A stretch of DNA of 64,000 nt from Melioribacter roseus (GCA_020726285.1 DYSW01000002.1:59059-123058), one strand, 5' to 3'; counted from the stretch's first letter, positions 53,741-63,058 are shown. The notes: generated by a model not told the origin, from the sequence alone. Numbers and translations: made by a program.

Positions 53741-56019
53741 AAGAATATTTGAAGAAAAACAAAAATAAATTTATTAGCAAACCATTCATTATTTCTTCAG
53801 TTGGAATATTTTTGATTGTAGTATTTGTTTTTATTCAATATGTTATTTCAGAATTACCTTCAGTCGAACAATTGGAAAGTCCGGAACAAGAACTTTCTAG
53901 CAATGTTTTTAGTGAAGATGGAAAAATTATCGGTCAATTTTTCATTCAAAACCGAGTTGAAACAGAACTCGATTCTATTCCACCAATAGTAATTCAAGCA
54001 CTAATTGCTACTGAAGACAGAAAATTCTATGATCATTGGGGAGTTGATGCTCAAAGATTTGTTCAAGCAATGATAAAAAGTCTATTCCTTGGTAAAAAAG
54101 AAGGTGGAAGTACAGTAACTCAACAACTTGCAAAAAATTTATATTCATTCAAAACTTCCGATGAATCTTTGTTTGAAACTGGAATTCGAAAAATAAGAGA
54201 ATGGATAACCGCTGTACAAATTGAAAAAAACTATACAAAACACGAAATTCTTGCAATGTATTTTAACAACTCATATTTTGGCAATGGTGCATACGGAATT
54301 GAAATGGCATCTGCAGCTTATTTCAACAAAAAGCCAATGGAATTAAACATTCCCGAAGCTGCATTGCTAATTGCTCAATTGAAATCACCCGCATATTATA
54401 ATCCTGTAACCCATTTTGAAGCAGCAACCAACAGAAGAAATCTTATTCTGCATAATATGTTCGTTGTTGATTTTATTACAGAGGCTGAGTACGAACGATT
54501 TATAAAGCAGCCAATTAAAATCTCGATGGAAAAAATTAAACGAGGTTTTAAAAGCGAATTTGCACCTCATTTTGTTGAATTGATTCGACAAAATGTTTCA
54601 AAATTAGCCAAATCCAACGATTTGAATTTATATAAAGATGGATTAAATATTCACACAACTTTAGATAGCAAAATGCAACAATTTGCTCGAGAAGCAGTTG
54701 ATGAACATTTAAATGAATTTCAGAAACAATTTGATAAAAGTTGGAATTGGAAATATCACCAAGAATTATACAATACAATTTTAGATGAAGAAATAAAAAA
54801 AACGTCTGAATATCGTTCTGGAAAGAATAAACAAGAGAAGACAAAAATTTATCATTCATTAAAGAACAATAAAAATTTTGTTGATTCATTATTGCGGCAA
54901 AAAACAAAAATTCAAGTATCTTTGATTGCAATTGACCAACGAACTGGGAAAATTAAAGCATTAATTGGTGGAAGAGATAACAACGATTATTACGGATTAA
55001 ATCGTGCAACACAAATAAAACGACATCCAGGCTCAAGTTTTAAACCAATAATTTATGCTACCGCAATCGAGAATGGTTTATATCCAGCCTACCCTATTCT
55101 TAATCAAAAATTCGATTATAACGGTTGGTCGCCAAGTAATTATTCAAATGATGTCGGTGGATTTATGACTTTACGCGACGGTTTGAAATTATCTAAAAAT
55201 ATTGTTGCCGCTCGACTTATAGTTGAAGGACATGTGGAACTTTGGCAAATTGGAAACCTTGCAAGAAGATTAGGAATTACGAGCAAATTGGAACTTTATC
55301 CTGCTATTTCACTCGGAGCAACTGAAGTTACGCCGCTCGAAATGGTGAATGTATTCTCAACTTTTGCTAATCACGGAATTTATGTTGAACCATTTTCAAT
55401 TGATAGAGTAACAGATAAAAATGGAATTATACTTACACAAAACTCTCCCAAAACTCGCGAAGCACTTTCAGAAACAAATAATTACATAATTACAAATATG
55501 TTGGAATCGGTTATTGAGAGTGGTACTGGTGCTGGAATTAGAAGTAAATTTCAGTTTTTTGAAACTTCTGCAGGCAAAACCGGAACTACACAAAATTGGG
55601 CTGATGCATGGTTTATTGGATTTACAAAAGATATTGTTGCTGGTGTTTGGGTTGGTTTTGACGACCACCGAATTACTCTTGAAGTTGTTCGAGGAGATGG
55701 TGCAAAATCAGCGTTACCGATTTGGGCTTTATTTATGAAAAAACTCTATAATGAATTCAAATTCACAAATAGCGGTTCAAACTTTGTTATGCCTTCAAAT
55801 GGTTCAGTAATTTATGCTGATTTTTGCATAGAATCTATTTATGAATATGGAAATCCAAAATTAAGCTCTGGTGATTGTACACAAGGAGTAATTACTGATT
55901 TAATAAAGGCTGTTGATTTACCGCAACCTTTTAATGCTGCTGAAGATACAGAAGTAAAAATTGATCCTAATTTATTACCAAAAAACAAGGAAAGTTCTGA
56001 TAATCCAGAAGATAATTGA
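53737..56019 (+). CDS. penicillin-binding protein 1A (class A transglycosylase/transpeptidase)
   Basis: A 760-residue bifunctional peptidoglycan synthase. One transmembrane helix (about 18-38) is followed by the GT51 transglycosylase domain with catalytic Glu93 in A-T-E-D-R-K-F-Y and G-G-S-T-V-T-Q-Q. The transpeptidase domain has active Ser433 in S-S-F-K, Ser486-x-Asn488 (S-K-N) and K-T-G at 614-616. A short polar tail ends the protein. It is the only PBP in the window. It overlaps lpxH by 4 nt and converges on the YIP1-like gene. Confidence 0.94.
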   Translation: MKEYLKKNKNKFISKPFIISSVGIFLIVVFVFIQYVISELPSVEQLESPEQELSSNVFSEDGKIIGQFFIQNRVETELDSIPPIVIQALIATEDRKFYDHWGVDAQRFVQAMIKSLFLGKKEGGSTVTQQLAKNLYSFKTSDESLFETGIRKIREWITAVQIEKNYTKHEILAMYFNNSYFGNGAYGIEMASAAYFNKKPMELNIPEAALLIAQLKSPAYYNPVTHFEAATNRRNLILHNMFVVDFITEAEYERFIKQPIKISMEKIKRGFKSEFAPHFVELIRQNVSKLAKSNDLNLYKDGLNIHTTLDSKMQQFAREAVDEHLNEFQKQFDKSWNWKYHQELYNTILDEEIKKTSEYRSGKNKQEKTKIYHSLKNNKNFVDSLLRQKTKIQVSLIAIDQRTGKIKALIGGRDNNDYYGLNRATQIKRHPGSSFKPIIYATAIENGLYPAYPILNQKFDYNGWSPSNYSNDVGGFMTLRDGLKLSKNIVAARLIVEGHVELWQIGNLARRLGITSKLELYPAISLGATEVTPLEMVNVFSTFANHGIYVEPFSIDRVTDKNGIILTQNSPKTREALSETNNYIITNMLESVIESGTGAGIRSKFQFFETSAGKTGTTQNWADAWFIGFTKDIVAGVWVGFDDHRITLEVVRGDGAKSALPIWALFMKKLYNEFKFTNSGSNFVMPSNGSVIYADFCIESIYEYGNPKLSSGDCTQGVITDLIKAVDLPQPFNAAEDTEVKIDPNLLPKNKESSDNPEDN

Positions 56020-56046
56020 TTGTTGAACAGATTGACAAATTATAAA

Positions 56047-56077
56047 ATTGCAGTATTCTTTAGAAAAATACTGCAAT
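56047..56077 (-). terminator. hairpin terminator at the end of the nine-gene parAB/cdaA unit
   Basis: Eleven perfect base pairs (56047-56057 with 56067-56077) around a nine-base loop. On the minus strand the stem is followed by TTTT and A/T-rich sequence. Its upstream arm lies within the last codons of the YIP1-like gene. Confidence 0.65.
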
Positions 56078-56767
56078 AGAAAAAACTATAATCAAATAAA
56101 AAAATAAATTGATTAATACCGCCCATAATTTTGATTTAAGTAAAAATAATTGACTTCTGAAGAATAAAACCATGCTCCAAAGTAGAAATAATCCTTCAAA
56201 ACTTAGAATAAAGTAAGCTGGAAATGGTTTAATGTTCCAAGGTAATGGATTGAATGTAAACCAAAACTCGCCAAATAAACCTAATTTAACTAATAGAAGT
56301 AAGAAGAAAGATAAAATCCAAGGCGTAAAGGAATAAATTATTAAAGCCAAATTATCCTTTATTCTTGTATAATAATTAAATATGAGCAATAAGTGTTTAC
56401 TTGCGATTGCCCAAATCAGAATAGAAAATAACATTATTCCCAAAACTGAGCCGTAGAATTTCAAATAATTATCTGTTAATTCAGTCTGATAATTTATGAA
56501 GTTGAAAAATATTGAAATCCATGAAAATAATGCCCAAGTAAAAATCGGTAAAATTGCCCAAATACCGTTCTTTTTCCGTGTGAAAATAATATCTCTTATA
56601 GTTCTATTCGGCTCTACAAAAAGCGACCAAATTGTTTTCCAAATATCTATTGTGTTAATTCTATCTCGAATAAATGCTCCGCAATTTGAACAAACTTCAG
56701 CATAAATTGGATTTTTTTCAGAACAATTAGGGCAATTACATGAATTATTAACTTTTTCATATTTCAC
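56060..56767 (-). CDS. YIP1-like membrane protein with N-terminal zinc ribbon
   Basis: A 235-residue protein. The first 35 residues hold C-N-C-P-N-C and C-S-N-C, fitting a zinc ribbon. The rest has E-P-N-R-T-I-R-D-I-I, the usual entry to YIP1-domain proteins, followed by about five hydrophobic helices. The bacterial YIP1 family is widespread but its role is unknown. It is the last gene of a nine-gene unit and overlaps the DUF5683 gene by 4 nt. Confidence 0.75.
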   Translation of the reverse strand: MKYEKVNNSCNCPNCSEKNPIYAEVCSNCGAFIRDRINTIDIWKTIWSLFVEPNRTIRDIIFTRKKNGIWAILPIFTWALFSWISIFFNFINYQTELTDNYLKFYGSVLGIMLFSILIWAIASKHLLLIFNYYTRIKDNLALIIYSFTPWILSFFLLLLVKLGLFGEFWFTFNPLPWNIKPFPAYFILSFEGLFLLWSMVLFFRSQLFLLKSKLWAVLINLFFYLIIVFSIAVFF

Positions 56768-57267
56768 AATTTCACTCGCAAGTTGATTACAGTTGATTTT
56801 GTTTGATAATCACTTGTTACGTACGAAAAATCAAATAGATGTGCATCAACATAAGCATCTACAATATTTAACAAATATGTTAATCCCATAAATAAAGCGT
56901 ACATATCCCTTTGATCTCGATAAAATTCTCGAGACTGAAAATCGGAATAATCTTTCGAAGTTTGATATAAATCATCATATTTATTGAATTCTGTGTTGTT
57001 TAAAACCCAACTTGAAATAAAAATTGCAGAAGTTCCCCAAATGACAGGAATTTTAAGATAAGATTCATTGTAATATTGTCCCCAACCTGGTAAAATTGCA
57101 CTTCGTAACATTGCGGAAGTTGGATTTTTCTTCATTTCGAATGGAGTTTGGTCGGTAATTTCAAAATTCTTTTGCTCAACTTTTGCTGAATCTGTAACAA
57201 TTTGGGCGGAATTAGTTGTAAAAAGAATAAGAACAAATGAGATTAAATTAATGTAAAATCTTGTCAT
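56764..57267 (-). CDS. DUF5683 membrane protein
   Basis: A 167-residue protein with a signal-like N-terminus (about 1-21). P-T-S-A-M-L-R-S-A-I-L-P-G-W-G-Q-Y-Y-N-E-S-Y-style sequence, then K-I-P-V-I-W-G, match DUF5683, a family of Bacteroidota and relatives with two to three membrane helices. In these bacteria it often lies just after parB, as here, with a 4-nt overlap. The function is unknown; a role at the membrane in segregation would be a guess. Confidence 0.75.
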   Translation of the reverse strand: MTRFYINLISFVLILFTTNSAQIVTDSAKVEQKNFEITDQTPFEMKKNPTSAMLRSAILPGWGQYYNESYLKIPVIWGTSAIFISSWVLNNTEFNKYDDLYQTSKDYSDFQSREFYRDQRDMYALFMGLTYLLNIVDAYVDAHLFDFSYVTSDYQTKSTVINLRVKL

Positions 57268-58205
57268 TTTAATAATTCAAACAATTCAAAAAGTCTATCC
57301 AATTCTTCATTTGAATAAAAATCAATTTCAATTGAGCCTGAACCATCTTTTTTCTGCTTGCAACTAACTTTTGTGGCAAAAATTGAACGTAATTTCCCTT
57401 CCAAATCTTCGCGTGCAATAATGTCTCTTTCTGAAATTTCCAACCTATCAATTCCATTTTTTTTAGGTTTACTTTTTTCTTCAGAAAGTTCTCTTACTAA
57501 TTTTTCGACTTGGCGTACAGATAGATTATTTCGCTTAATTTTATTAAAAATTGACAATCTATCTTCTTCGTTTGGAATGTTAATTAAAGCTCTTGCGTGC
57601 CCAAAAGTGATTTCATTCTGCAAAATGCTATCTTGAATAATTTGCGGAAGTTTGAGTAATCTGATTGAATTTGTTACTGCTGAACGAGTTTTTCCAACTT
57701 TTTGTGCAATTTCTTCTTGAGATAAATTACATTCTGTTACTAATCTTTGATATGCTTTTGCAACTTCTAATGCATTTAATTCTTCTCTTTGGATATTTTC
57801 AATTAATGCAAGTGCTAACATTCCTTCGATAGTATCAACTTTAATAATGTATGCGGGAATATCCTTAAATCCGATTTCCTTACAAGCTCTAAATCTTCTT
57901 TCTCCCGAAATTAATTCGTAATTACCTTCTTTTCTTCGAACAGTTATCGGTTGAATTAATCCATTTTCCAAAATTGAATTTTTCAGCTCATTTAATGCTT
58001 CGGGTTCAAACTCGGTTCGCGGTTGATATTGATTTGGAACAATTTTGTAAATTGGGATTTTTGCAAGAATGTCAAAATCTTTACCGTTATCATTCCCAAT
58101 TTCCTTATTTGAAATTGTTAGCGGTTCTTCAATTCCCTCTTTTGCTTTCGGATTTATTAAAGCATCAAGTCCTCGTCCCAACTTAATATTTGATTTATTC
58201 AACAT
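57264..58205 (-). CDS. parB: chromosome partitioning protein ParB
   Basis: ParB binds parS, spreads on DNA with CTP and loads SMC. The 313-residue protein has R-G-L-D-A-L-I at the start, box I with N-Q-Y-Q-P-R, box II with G-E-R-R-F-R-A, the central helix-turn-helix region N-I-Q-R-E-x-L-N-x-L-E and a C-terminal dimer domain. I set the start at the ATG at 58205, from where the canonical N-terminus begins; the longer frame reads through the parA end with an unrelated sequence. It overlaps parA by 11 nt. No parS palindrome was seen in the window. Confidence 0.95.
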   Translation of the reverse strand: MLNKSNIKLGRGLDALINPKAKEGIEEPLTISNKEIGNDNGKDFDILAKIPIYKIVPNQYQPRTEFEPEALNELKNSILENGLIQPITVRRKEGNYELISGERRFRACKEIGFKDIPAYIIKVDTIEGMLALALIENIQREELNALEVAKAYQRLVTECNLSQEEIAQKVGKTRSAVTNSIRLLKLPQIIQDSILQNEITFGHARALINIPNEEDRLSIFNKIKRNNLSVRQVEKLVRELSEEKSKPKKNGIDRLEISERDIIAREDLEGKLRSIFATKVSCKQKKDGSGSIEIDFYSNEELDRLFELFELLK

Positions 58206-58980
58206 CTTGAAATTCCTCTTTATTCCTATTATTATTAATGAATTCTGTTGCCAATGCAATATAATTTTGCGAACCTGAAGAAGTTGCATCATACAACATA
58301 ACTGGCTTTTCAAAACTTGGGGCTTCAGAAAGTCTTACGTTTCGATGAATAATCGTTTTGAACACGCGTTTTCCGAAGTATTTTACTACTTCTTCAGCAA
58401 CTTGTTGCGAAAGTTTTAGCCTTTGGTCGTACATTGTTAATAAAACACCTTCAATAAATAAATCTTTATTGAAATTTTTCTTAACGATATTTATTGTGTT
58501 TAATAACTGTCCCAAACCTTCCAAGGCAAAATATTCTGTTTGAACTGGTACAATCACAGAATCTGAAGCTGTTAGTGCATTCAGAGTAAGTAAACCAAGC
58601 GAAGGTGGACAATCAATAAATATAAAATCGTATGAATCTTTAACAGAATCTATGAATTGTTTAAGAAAATATTCTCGATTATCAATTCCAACCATTTCAA
58701 TTTCTGCTCCAACAAGATTAATACTTGCGGGAATCAAATCAAGAAATGTTAAATATGTTTTTTGAATTACTTCATTTTTTTCAGCTAAACCACTTATTGC
58801 TTCATAAATCGATTTTTCAACATTATGAAAACCAAAGCCTGAAGATGAATTTGCTTGCGGGTCAATATCAATAAGCAAAGTTTTTTTTTCTAATGCTGAA
58901 ACTGAAGCGGATAAATTGATTGAAGTTGTTGTTTTTCCAACTCCACCTTTTTGATTTGTGATAGCTATTACTTTTCCCAT
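58195..58980 (-). CDS. parA: chromosome partitioning ATPase ParA (Soj)
   Basis: ParA is the nucleoid-bound ATPase that moves ParB-parS complexes. The 261-residue protein has the deviant Walker A K-G-G-V-G-K-T at residues 11-17, D-I-D-P-Q-A-N-S-S-S-G, D-C-P-P-S-L-G and V-P-V-Q-T-E-Y-F-A-L-E-G. The length fits the chromosomal, Soj-like form without an N-terminal DNA-binding domain. Its start overlaps the UPF0173 gene by 13 nt. Confidence 0.96.
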   Translation of the reverse strand: MGKVIAITNQKGGVGKTTTSINLSASVSALEKKTLLIDIDPQANSSSGFGFHNVEKSIYEAISGLAEKNEVIQKTYLTFLDLIPASINLVGAEIEMVGIDNREYFLKQFIDSVKDSYDFIFIDCPPSLGLLTLNALTASDSVIVPVQTEYFALEGLGQLLNTINIVKKNFNKDLFIEGVLLTMYDQRLKLSQQVAEEVVKYFGKRVFKTIIHRNVRLSEAPSFEKPVMLYDATSSGSQNYIALATEFINNNRNKEEFQDVE

Positions 58981-59663
58981 AAAGCCTGCAATTGTATTTC
59001 TTCTCCAAAATTTAAGACTTTGGCGTAATAACCATTTTCTTCTACTTTGGATTTGAAAGTTTGTGGATCTGAATTAATTACTGAAAATGTATTATAATGA
59101 ATTGGAATTACGCATTTAGGATTTACAAATTCAACCGATTTCACGGCATCTTCAATTCCCATCGTAAAATTATCGCCAATTGGAGCAAACATATAATCAA
59201 TTTTATTCATTTCACCTATTAATTTCATGTCATAAAATAAGGCTGTATCGCCTGTGTGATAAATCGTAATTCCATCAATCGTAAGTAAAATTCCAGCAGG
59301 TTCGCCAGCATAATAACCTTCTGGCGTACTTGAACCGTGATGAGCAATTGTAAATTTCACTTTACCAAATTCAAAATTGTAACTTCCGCCGATATGCATG
59401 TTATGAGCTTTTACACCTTTTCCAGATACGTAATTTGCAAGTTCGTTTACAGCAATTACAAGAGAATTGCTTTTCTGAGCAATTTTAATTGTATCGCCAA
59501 GATGATCGCCGTGTGCGTGTGTAAGAATTATGTAATCAGCAAATATTTCATTTGAAGTAACTGGTGATGTCGGGTTTCCATCAAGAAATGGGTCAATTAA
59601 TATTATTTTATTTGAATTAGTTGTAATCTGAAAAGCGGAATGGGAAAAATATCGCAACTTCAT
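58968..59663 (-). CDS. UPF0173-type metal-dependent hydrolase
   Basis: About 231 residues of MBL fold. It opens with L-R-Y-F-S-H-S-A-F, has the metal motif H-A-H-G-D-H, A-H-H-G-S-S and H-T-G-D-T and ends with I-P-I-H-Y-N-T-F. This order is typical of UPF0173 (YtkL) proteins, of unproven substrate. The start at 59663 has GGAGG five bases upstream, so I prefer it to an upstream in-frame codon at 59696. It overlaps parA by 13 nt. Confidence 0.88.
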   Translation of the reverse strand: MKLRYFSHSAFQITTNSNKIILIDPFLDGNPTSPVTSNEIFADYIILTHAHGDHLGDTIKIAQKSNSLVIAVNELANYVSGKGVKAHNMHIGGSYNFEFGKVKFTIAHHGSSTPEGYYAGEPAGILLTIDGITIYHTGDTALFYDMKLIGEMNKIDYMFAPIGDNFTMGIEDAVKSVEFVNPKCVIPIHYNTFSVINSDPQTFKSKVEENGYYAKVLNFGEEIQLQALWEK

Positions 59664-59696
59664 ACTTCCTCCAATAAGTTTTATTTTGCGAAACAA

Positions 59697-60359
59697 TTAT
59701 ATGAATAACACTCTAATAAATCCAATTATTGCTCGTATTGATTTCATTTTACTTTGGTTGTCGTTGTAGATTGTTGGAATATCAACAAAACCAATCAAGG
59801 CTTTTTGTCTGCCTGCTTTTACAAGCATTTCGCTTTCAGCTTCAAATCCAGAAAATGTTGGTAAAATGTTCTGAAGAATTGATTTTCTGAAAATTCTGAA
59901 ACCAGATTGGCTATCCAATATTTTTGTTCCAATTTTTTTTGATAGTAAAAATGATGTTAAAAAATTACTCATTCTTCTGTGAATTGGCATTGTTTTAAGA
60001 GTGTGTAATCTATTTCCAATTACAATATCATAGTCTGATATTTTTTGTACAAATTTAAGTATTTCGTTTGGTTGATGTTGTAAATCTCCATCCAAAGTTA
60101 AAATTAACTCAAATTCAGATTGAATTGCGTTTTCAAAACCTGTTCTTAACGCTTTCCCTTTCCCGAAATTGTATTTATGACTAATAATTTTTACGTTTGC
60201 CAAGTTTTGTATTTTTTCAATTGAATTATCTGTACAACCATCATCAACCACTATTACTGTATTTACAAATTGAAGTGTTTCTTTTACAACTTGATAAATG
60301 TATTTTTCCTCATTATAGACAGGAATAATAGCACAAACTTTATTTTCTAATTTCTTCAA
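59697..60359 (-). CDS. glycosyltransferase family 2 (dolichyl/polyprenyl-phosphate sugar transferase-like)
   Basis: A 220-residue GT-A glycosyltransferase. I-I-P-V-Y-N-E-E starts the fold, V-D-D-G-C-T-D-N-S follows, and L-D-G-D-L-Q-H is the metal-binding motif. D-S-Q-S-G-F-R-I-F-R is typical of the DPM1/polyprenyl-phosphate glycosyltransferase branch. No membrane helices are evident. Sugar and acceptor are unknown. It overlaps cdaA by 20 nt and lies 33 nt before UPF0173. Confidence 0.85.
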   Translation of the reverse strand: MKKLENKVCAIIPVYNEEKYIYQVVKETLQFVNTVIVVDDGCTDNSIEKIQNLANVKIISHKYNFGKGKALRTGFENAIQSEFELILTLDGDLQHQPNEILKFVQKISDYDIVIGNRLHTLKTMPIHRRMSNFLTSFLLSKKIGTKILDSQSGFRIFRKSILQNILPTFSGFEAESEMLVKAGRQKALIGFVDIPTIYNDNQSKMKSIRAIIGFIRVLFI

Positions 60360-61161
60360 ATAACTGCTTAATTTTGGATGATTTTGTTAAATTCAATTTT
60401 TCAGTAAGCAATTTTCGTAATTTATCTTTCGAAAGTCCACGAGTTAAATTGCCATTTTCAGCAACCGAAATACTTCCAGTTTCTTCAGAAACAACAAGCA
60501 CAAGAACATCTGCTTGTTCAGTAACACCAAGTGCGGCTTTGTGTCGCATTCCCAATTGAACACCATCAACAATCGAAATATTTGAAAGTGGCAAGGTACA
60601 TCTTGCAGCTTTTATTTGGTCGCCACCAATTACAACTGCTCCATCGTGCAAAGGCGAACGTGGAAAGAATATATTTTTGAGCAAATCTTTTGAAACAATT
60701 GCTTGAATAGATTGCCCTGTTTCGATAATTGCTTTTACTTCAACATCTTTTTCGAACACTATTAAAGCTCCGTGTTGAACTTGTGCCATCTCAAAAACTG
60801 ATTGTGTGATTTCATCTGCCAAATTAACTTCATTTTTATTTTTCTGCGAGCTAAAAATCTGAAGTAAACTTGTTTTGCTTAAAGCAACTAAAAATCTTCT
60901 AATTTCTGGTTGAAATAGTACAATGAATGCAAAAACCCAAATATCGGTAACAAGTCGTAAAATCCAAGTCATCGTTCTCATTCCAGAAACTTGAGCTACA
61001 AATGAGAGAGTAATAATAAAAATTAAACCGCTAAATATTTGCGAGGCAACTGTTCCTTTTATCATTTTATATACTTGATAAATTATAAAAGAAACAAGCG
61101 AAATGTCAAACAAATCGATTAATGTAATTGAAATAAAGCCAATTTTAATTATTTCAATCAT
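60340..61161 (-). CDS. cdaA: diadenylate cyclase CdaA (c-di-AMP synthase)
   Basis: CdaA makes c-di-AMP from two ATP at the membrane. The 273-residue protein has three hydrophobic helices in the first 85 residues and a DAC domain. The motifs are D-G-A at 173-175 and R-H-K at 206-208, where the second is R-H-R in most characterised enzymes. The neighbouring A-A-L-G and S-E-E-T-G-S-I-S are intact, so activity is likely. It follows folP with an 8-nt overlap, an arrangement common in Bacteroidota. No c-di-AMP phosphodiesterase or receptor is in the window. Confidence 0.92.
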   Translation of the reverse strand: MIEIIKIGFISITLIDLFDISLVSFIIYQVYKMIKGTVASQIFSGLIFIITLSFVAQVSGMRTMTWILRLVTDIWVFAFIVLFQPEIRRFLVALSKTSLLQIFSSQKNKNEVNLADEITQSVFEMAQVQHGALIVFEKDVEVKAIIETGQSIQAIVSKDLLKNIFFPRSPLHDGAVVIGGDQIKAARCTLPLSNISIVDGVQLGMRHKAALGVTEQADVLVLVVSEETGSISVAENGNLTRGLSKDKLRKLLTEKLNLTKSSKIKQLFEEIRK

Positions 61162-62299
61162 AAACAGAAGTAATATTTGGATATTTATAGAATTGGAATA
61201 ACTTTTTCATTTCCGTAACATTTTGAACGTTGTGAGTTCTGATAATTCTTGCTCCATTCAAAACCGCCATATATTCTGAAATTGAAGTTGCATTTTCTCG
61301 CGAATTCACATCAAGATTCAAAGATTTTCCCAAAAAGGATTTCTTTGATAAACCAACCATTATTGGCTTTCCTAATGTTTTGAATTCATCTAACCTTTCT
61401 ATCAATTTGAAATTATCAGAGACACGTTTTCCAAAACCAATTCCCGGGTCAATAATAATTTTCTCTATTTCCAACTCGTTGAGTAAATCCAATTTTCTTG
61501 CTAAGAAATTATATATTTCACTAACTGGTTCATCATAAAATGGATTATCCTGCATATTTTGTGGATTTCCGTTAATATGCATTAGAACATAAGTTGCATT
61601 AAAATTGTAAACAACCTCCAAAATTCTTTCATCAACCGAAAAAGCACTAACGTCATTTACAATTGTTGCGCCAGCTTGCAAAGCAGCGTGTGCGACTTCG
61701 GCTTTTGTTGTATCAATTGAAATTGGAATATTTTTTTCCATTCTATGAATTGCTTCAATTACTGGAATTACACGCTTAATTTCTTCATCAATACTCACTT
61801 TTTCGGCACCGGGACGTGAAGATTCGCCACCAATATCAATAATGTCTGCACCTAAATTTATCATTTCAATTGCGTGTTCAATTGCTTTTGAATGGCTTAA
61901 ATATTTCCCACCATCTGAAAAAGAATCGGGTGTTACATTCAAAATTCCCATTGTTAAAGGATATGTCAATTCATATTTTACGTTGTTCAGAATCAAGAAT
62001 TTATTCTCAAAATTAAAATAATTATCAATTTGTCTGATAATTTGAACTGACAATTCTGGATTTTCAACTGAAATTCCATTTGCAAAATCATTCAATTCTT
62101 CAATTCTACCTGGAATTAGTAATTTATCTTCAACTTGAAAAATCTGAAAATCGTAAAATGAAGTAAAATATGTTTCATTGCAATTAGTCAGAAGAATTGC
62201 AAAAATCCCGCTTTGATTGTAAGAATTATTTAATCCAAAATATTTTGAGAAAAATTCCCAAGCTGATTGTTTTGTTAGATTTAGTAATTGAACTTGCAT
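61154..62299 (-). CDS. folP: dihydropteroate synthase with N-terminal extension
   Basis: FolP joins p-aminobenzoate and hydroxymethyl-dihydropterin diphosphate in folate synthesis. The barrel core starts near residue 112 with M-G-I-L-N-V-T-P-D-S-F-S-D-G-G, then G-A-D-I-I-D-I-G-G-E-S-S-R-P-G, I-S-I-D-T-T-K and D-P-G-I-G-F-G-K. About 110 residues before the core make the protein 381 long, well above the usual 260-290. The extension has no motif that I recognise. It starts 3 nt after the PASTA gene. Confidence 0.93.
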   Translation of the reverse strand: MQVQLLNLTKQSAWEFFSKYFGLNNSYNQSGIFAILLTNCNETYFTSFYDFQIFQVEDKLLIPGRIEELNDFANGISVENPELSVQIIRQIDNYFNFENKFLILNNVKYELTYPLTMGILNVTPDSFSDGGKYLSHSKAIEHAIEMINLGADIIDIGGESSRPGAEKVSIDEEIKRVIPVIEAIHRMEKNIPISIDTTKAEVAHAALQAGATIVNDVSAFSVDERILEVVYNFNATYVLMHINGNPQNMQDNPFYDEPVSEIYNFLARKLDLLNELEIEKIIIDPGIGFGKRVSDNFKLIERLDEFKTLGKPIMVGLSKKSFLGKSLNLDVNSRENATSISEYMAVLNGARIIRTHNVQNVTEMKKLFQFYKYPNITSVYD

Positions 62300-62302
62300 A
62301 AT

Positions 62303-63025
62303 TTATTTTGTTATAACCAAATTTACAGGATCACCAGAATTTAAAAGTGCATCTTCACTTGGATTTTGGTCAATTACTGTGTTTGGCAGTAGTTTGCTGG
62401 ATTTTTGATAAGAAATTTCTCCAACAGAAAGATTACTGCTTTTCAGAATTGATTCTGCTTCTCGATAACTTTTTGCAATTAAACCAGGAACTCGCACCAT
62501 TCCCAAACTTGGTCCAACGCTTATTTCTATATCAATGCGTGAACCTTTTTTAATCATCACGCCAGGATGATATGCTTGCGAAAGTACAGTGTTGCTGGGT
62601 AATTCCGATTCAGTTTGCACAATTTCACCTACTTTAAATTGCAATCTTTCCAAAGTAATAGATGCATCGCGTAAAGTTCTACCTATAATATTGGGTACTT
62701 TTACTTGTAGTTCGCCACTACTTACCCAATAATAAATGTGTCTGCCTTCTTTTACCGACTTTCCCGCTTCTGGTTTTTGCATTACAATCATATCTTTCGG
62801 TATTTTTTCGTCGTACTTTTCACCTTGTTTTATTGGAATTAAATCTTGGTCTATAAGTATATCTATTGCTTGCGAACGAGATTTTCCAACAATATTAGGC
62901 ACTTCAACTTCGGGTACGCTTACCATCAAAGGCATAAAAATTGAATCTATAAAGATTATGATTCCAGTAAAAATGATGAGTACAATTGTACTCCACACTG
63001 ATAATTTTATTATTGATTTTTTCAT
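62303..63025 (-). CDS. membrane-anchored PASTA-domain protein
   Basis: About 240 residues from the start I prefer. One transmembrane helix (about 8-28) is followed by three PASTA repeats. Each starts with V-P-N-I-V-G, V-P-N-I-I-G or V-P-G-L-I-A, and the repeats are roughly 65-70 residues long. PASTA domains bind peptidoglycan pieces or act as spacers. No kinase or penicillin-binding domain is attached, so it may sense or hold cell wall on its own. I choose ATG 63025 because a TAAGTTTG -7 element lies within the first codons of the longer reading starting at 63073. Confidence 0.82.
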   Translation of the reverse strand: MKKSIIKLSVWSTIVLIIFTGIIIFIDSIFMPLMVSVPEVEVPNIVGKSRSQAIDILIDQDLIPIKQGEKYDEKIPKDMIVMQKPEAGKSVKEGRHIYYWVSSGELQVKVPNIIGRTLRDASITLERLQFKVGEIVQTESELPSNTVLSQAYHPGVMIKKGSRIDIEISVGPSLGMVRVPGLIAKSYREAESILKSSNLSVGEISYQKSSKLLPNTVIDQNPSEDALLNSGDPVNLVITK

Positions 63026-63058
63026 TGTGTTAATATATTGAATCAGATTTTTTTTTGA

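Noticed and set aside
58206-58313. Longer N-terminus of ParB
   Set aside because: It is the out-of-frame reading of the parA end. The canonical ParB start R-G-L-D-A-L-I follows the ATG at 58205.
58000-59700. A parS palindrome near parAB
   Set aside because: I looked for copies of the TGTTTCACGTGAAACA pattern and saw none; a full search with mismatches was not possible.
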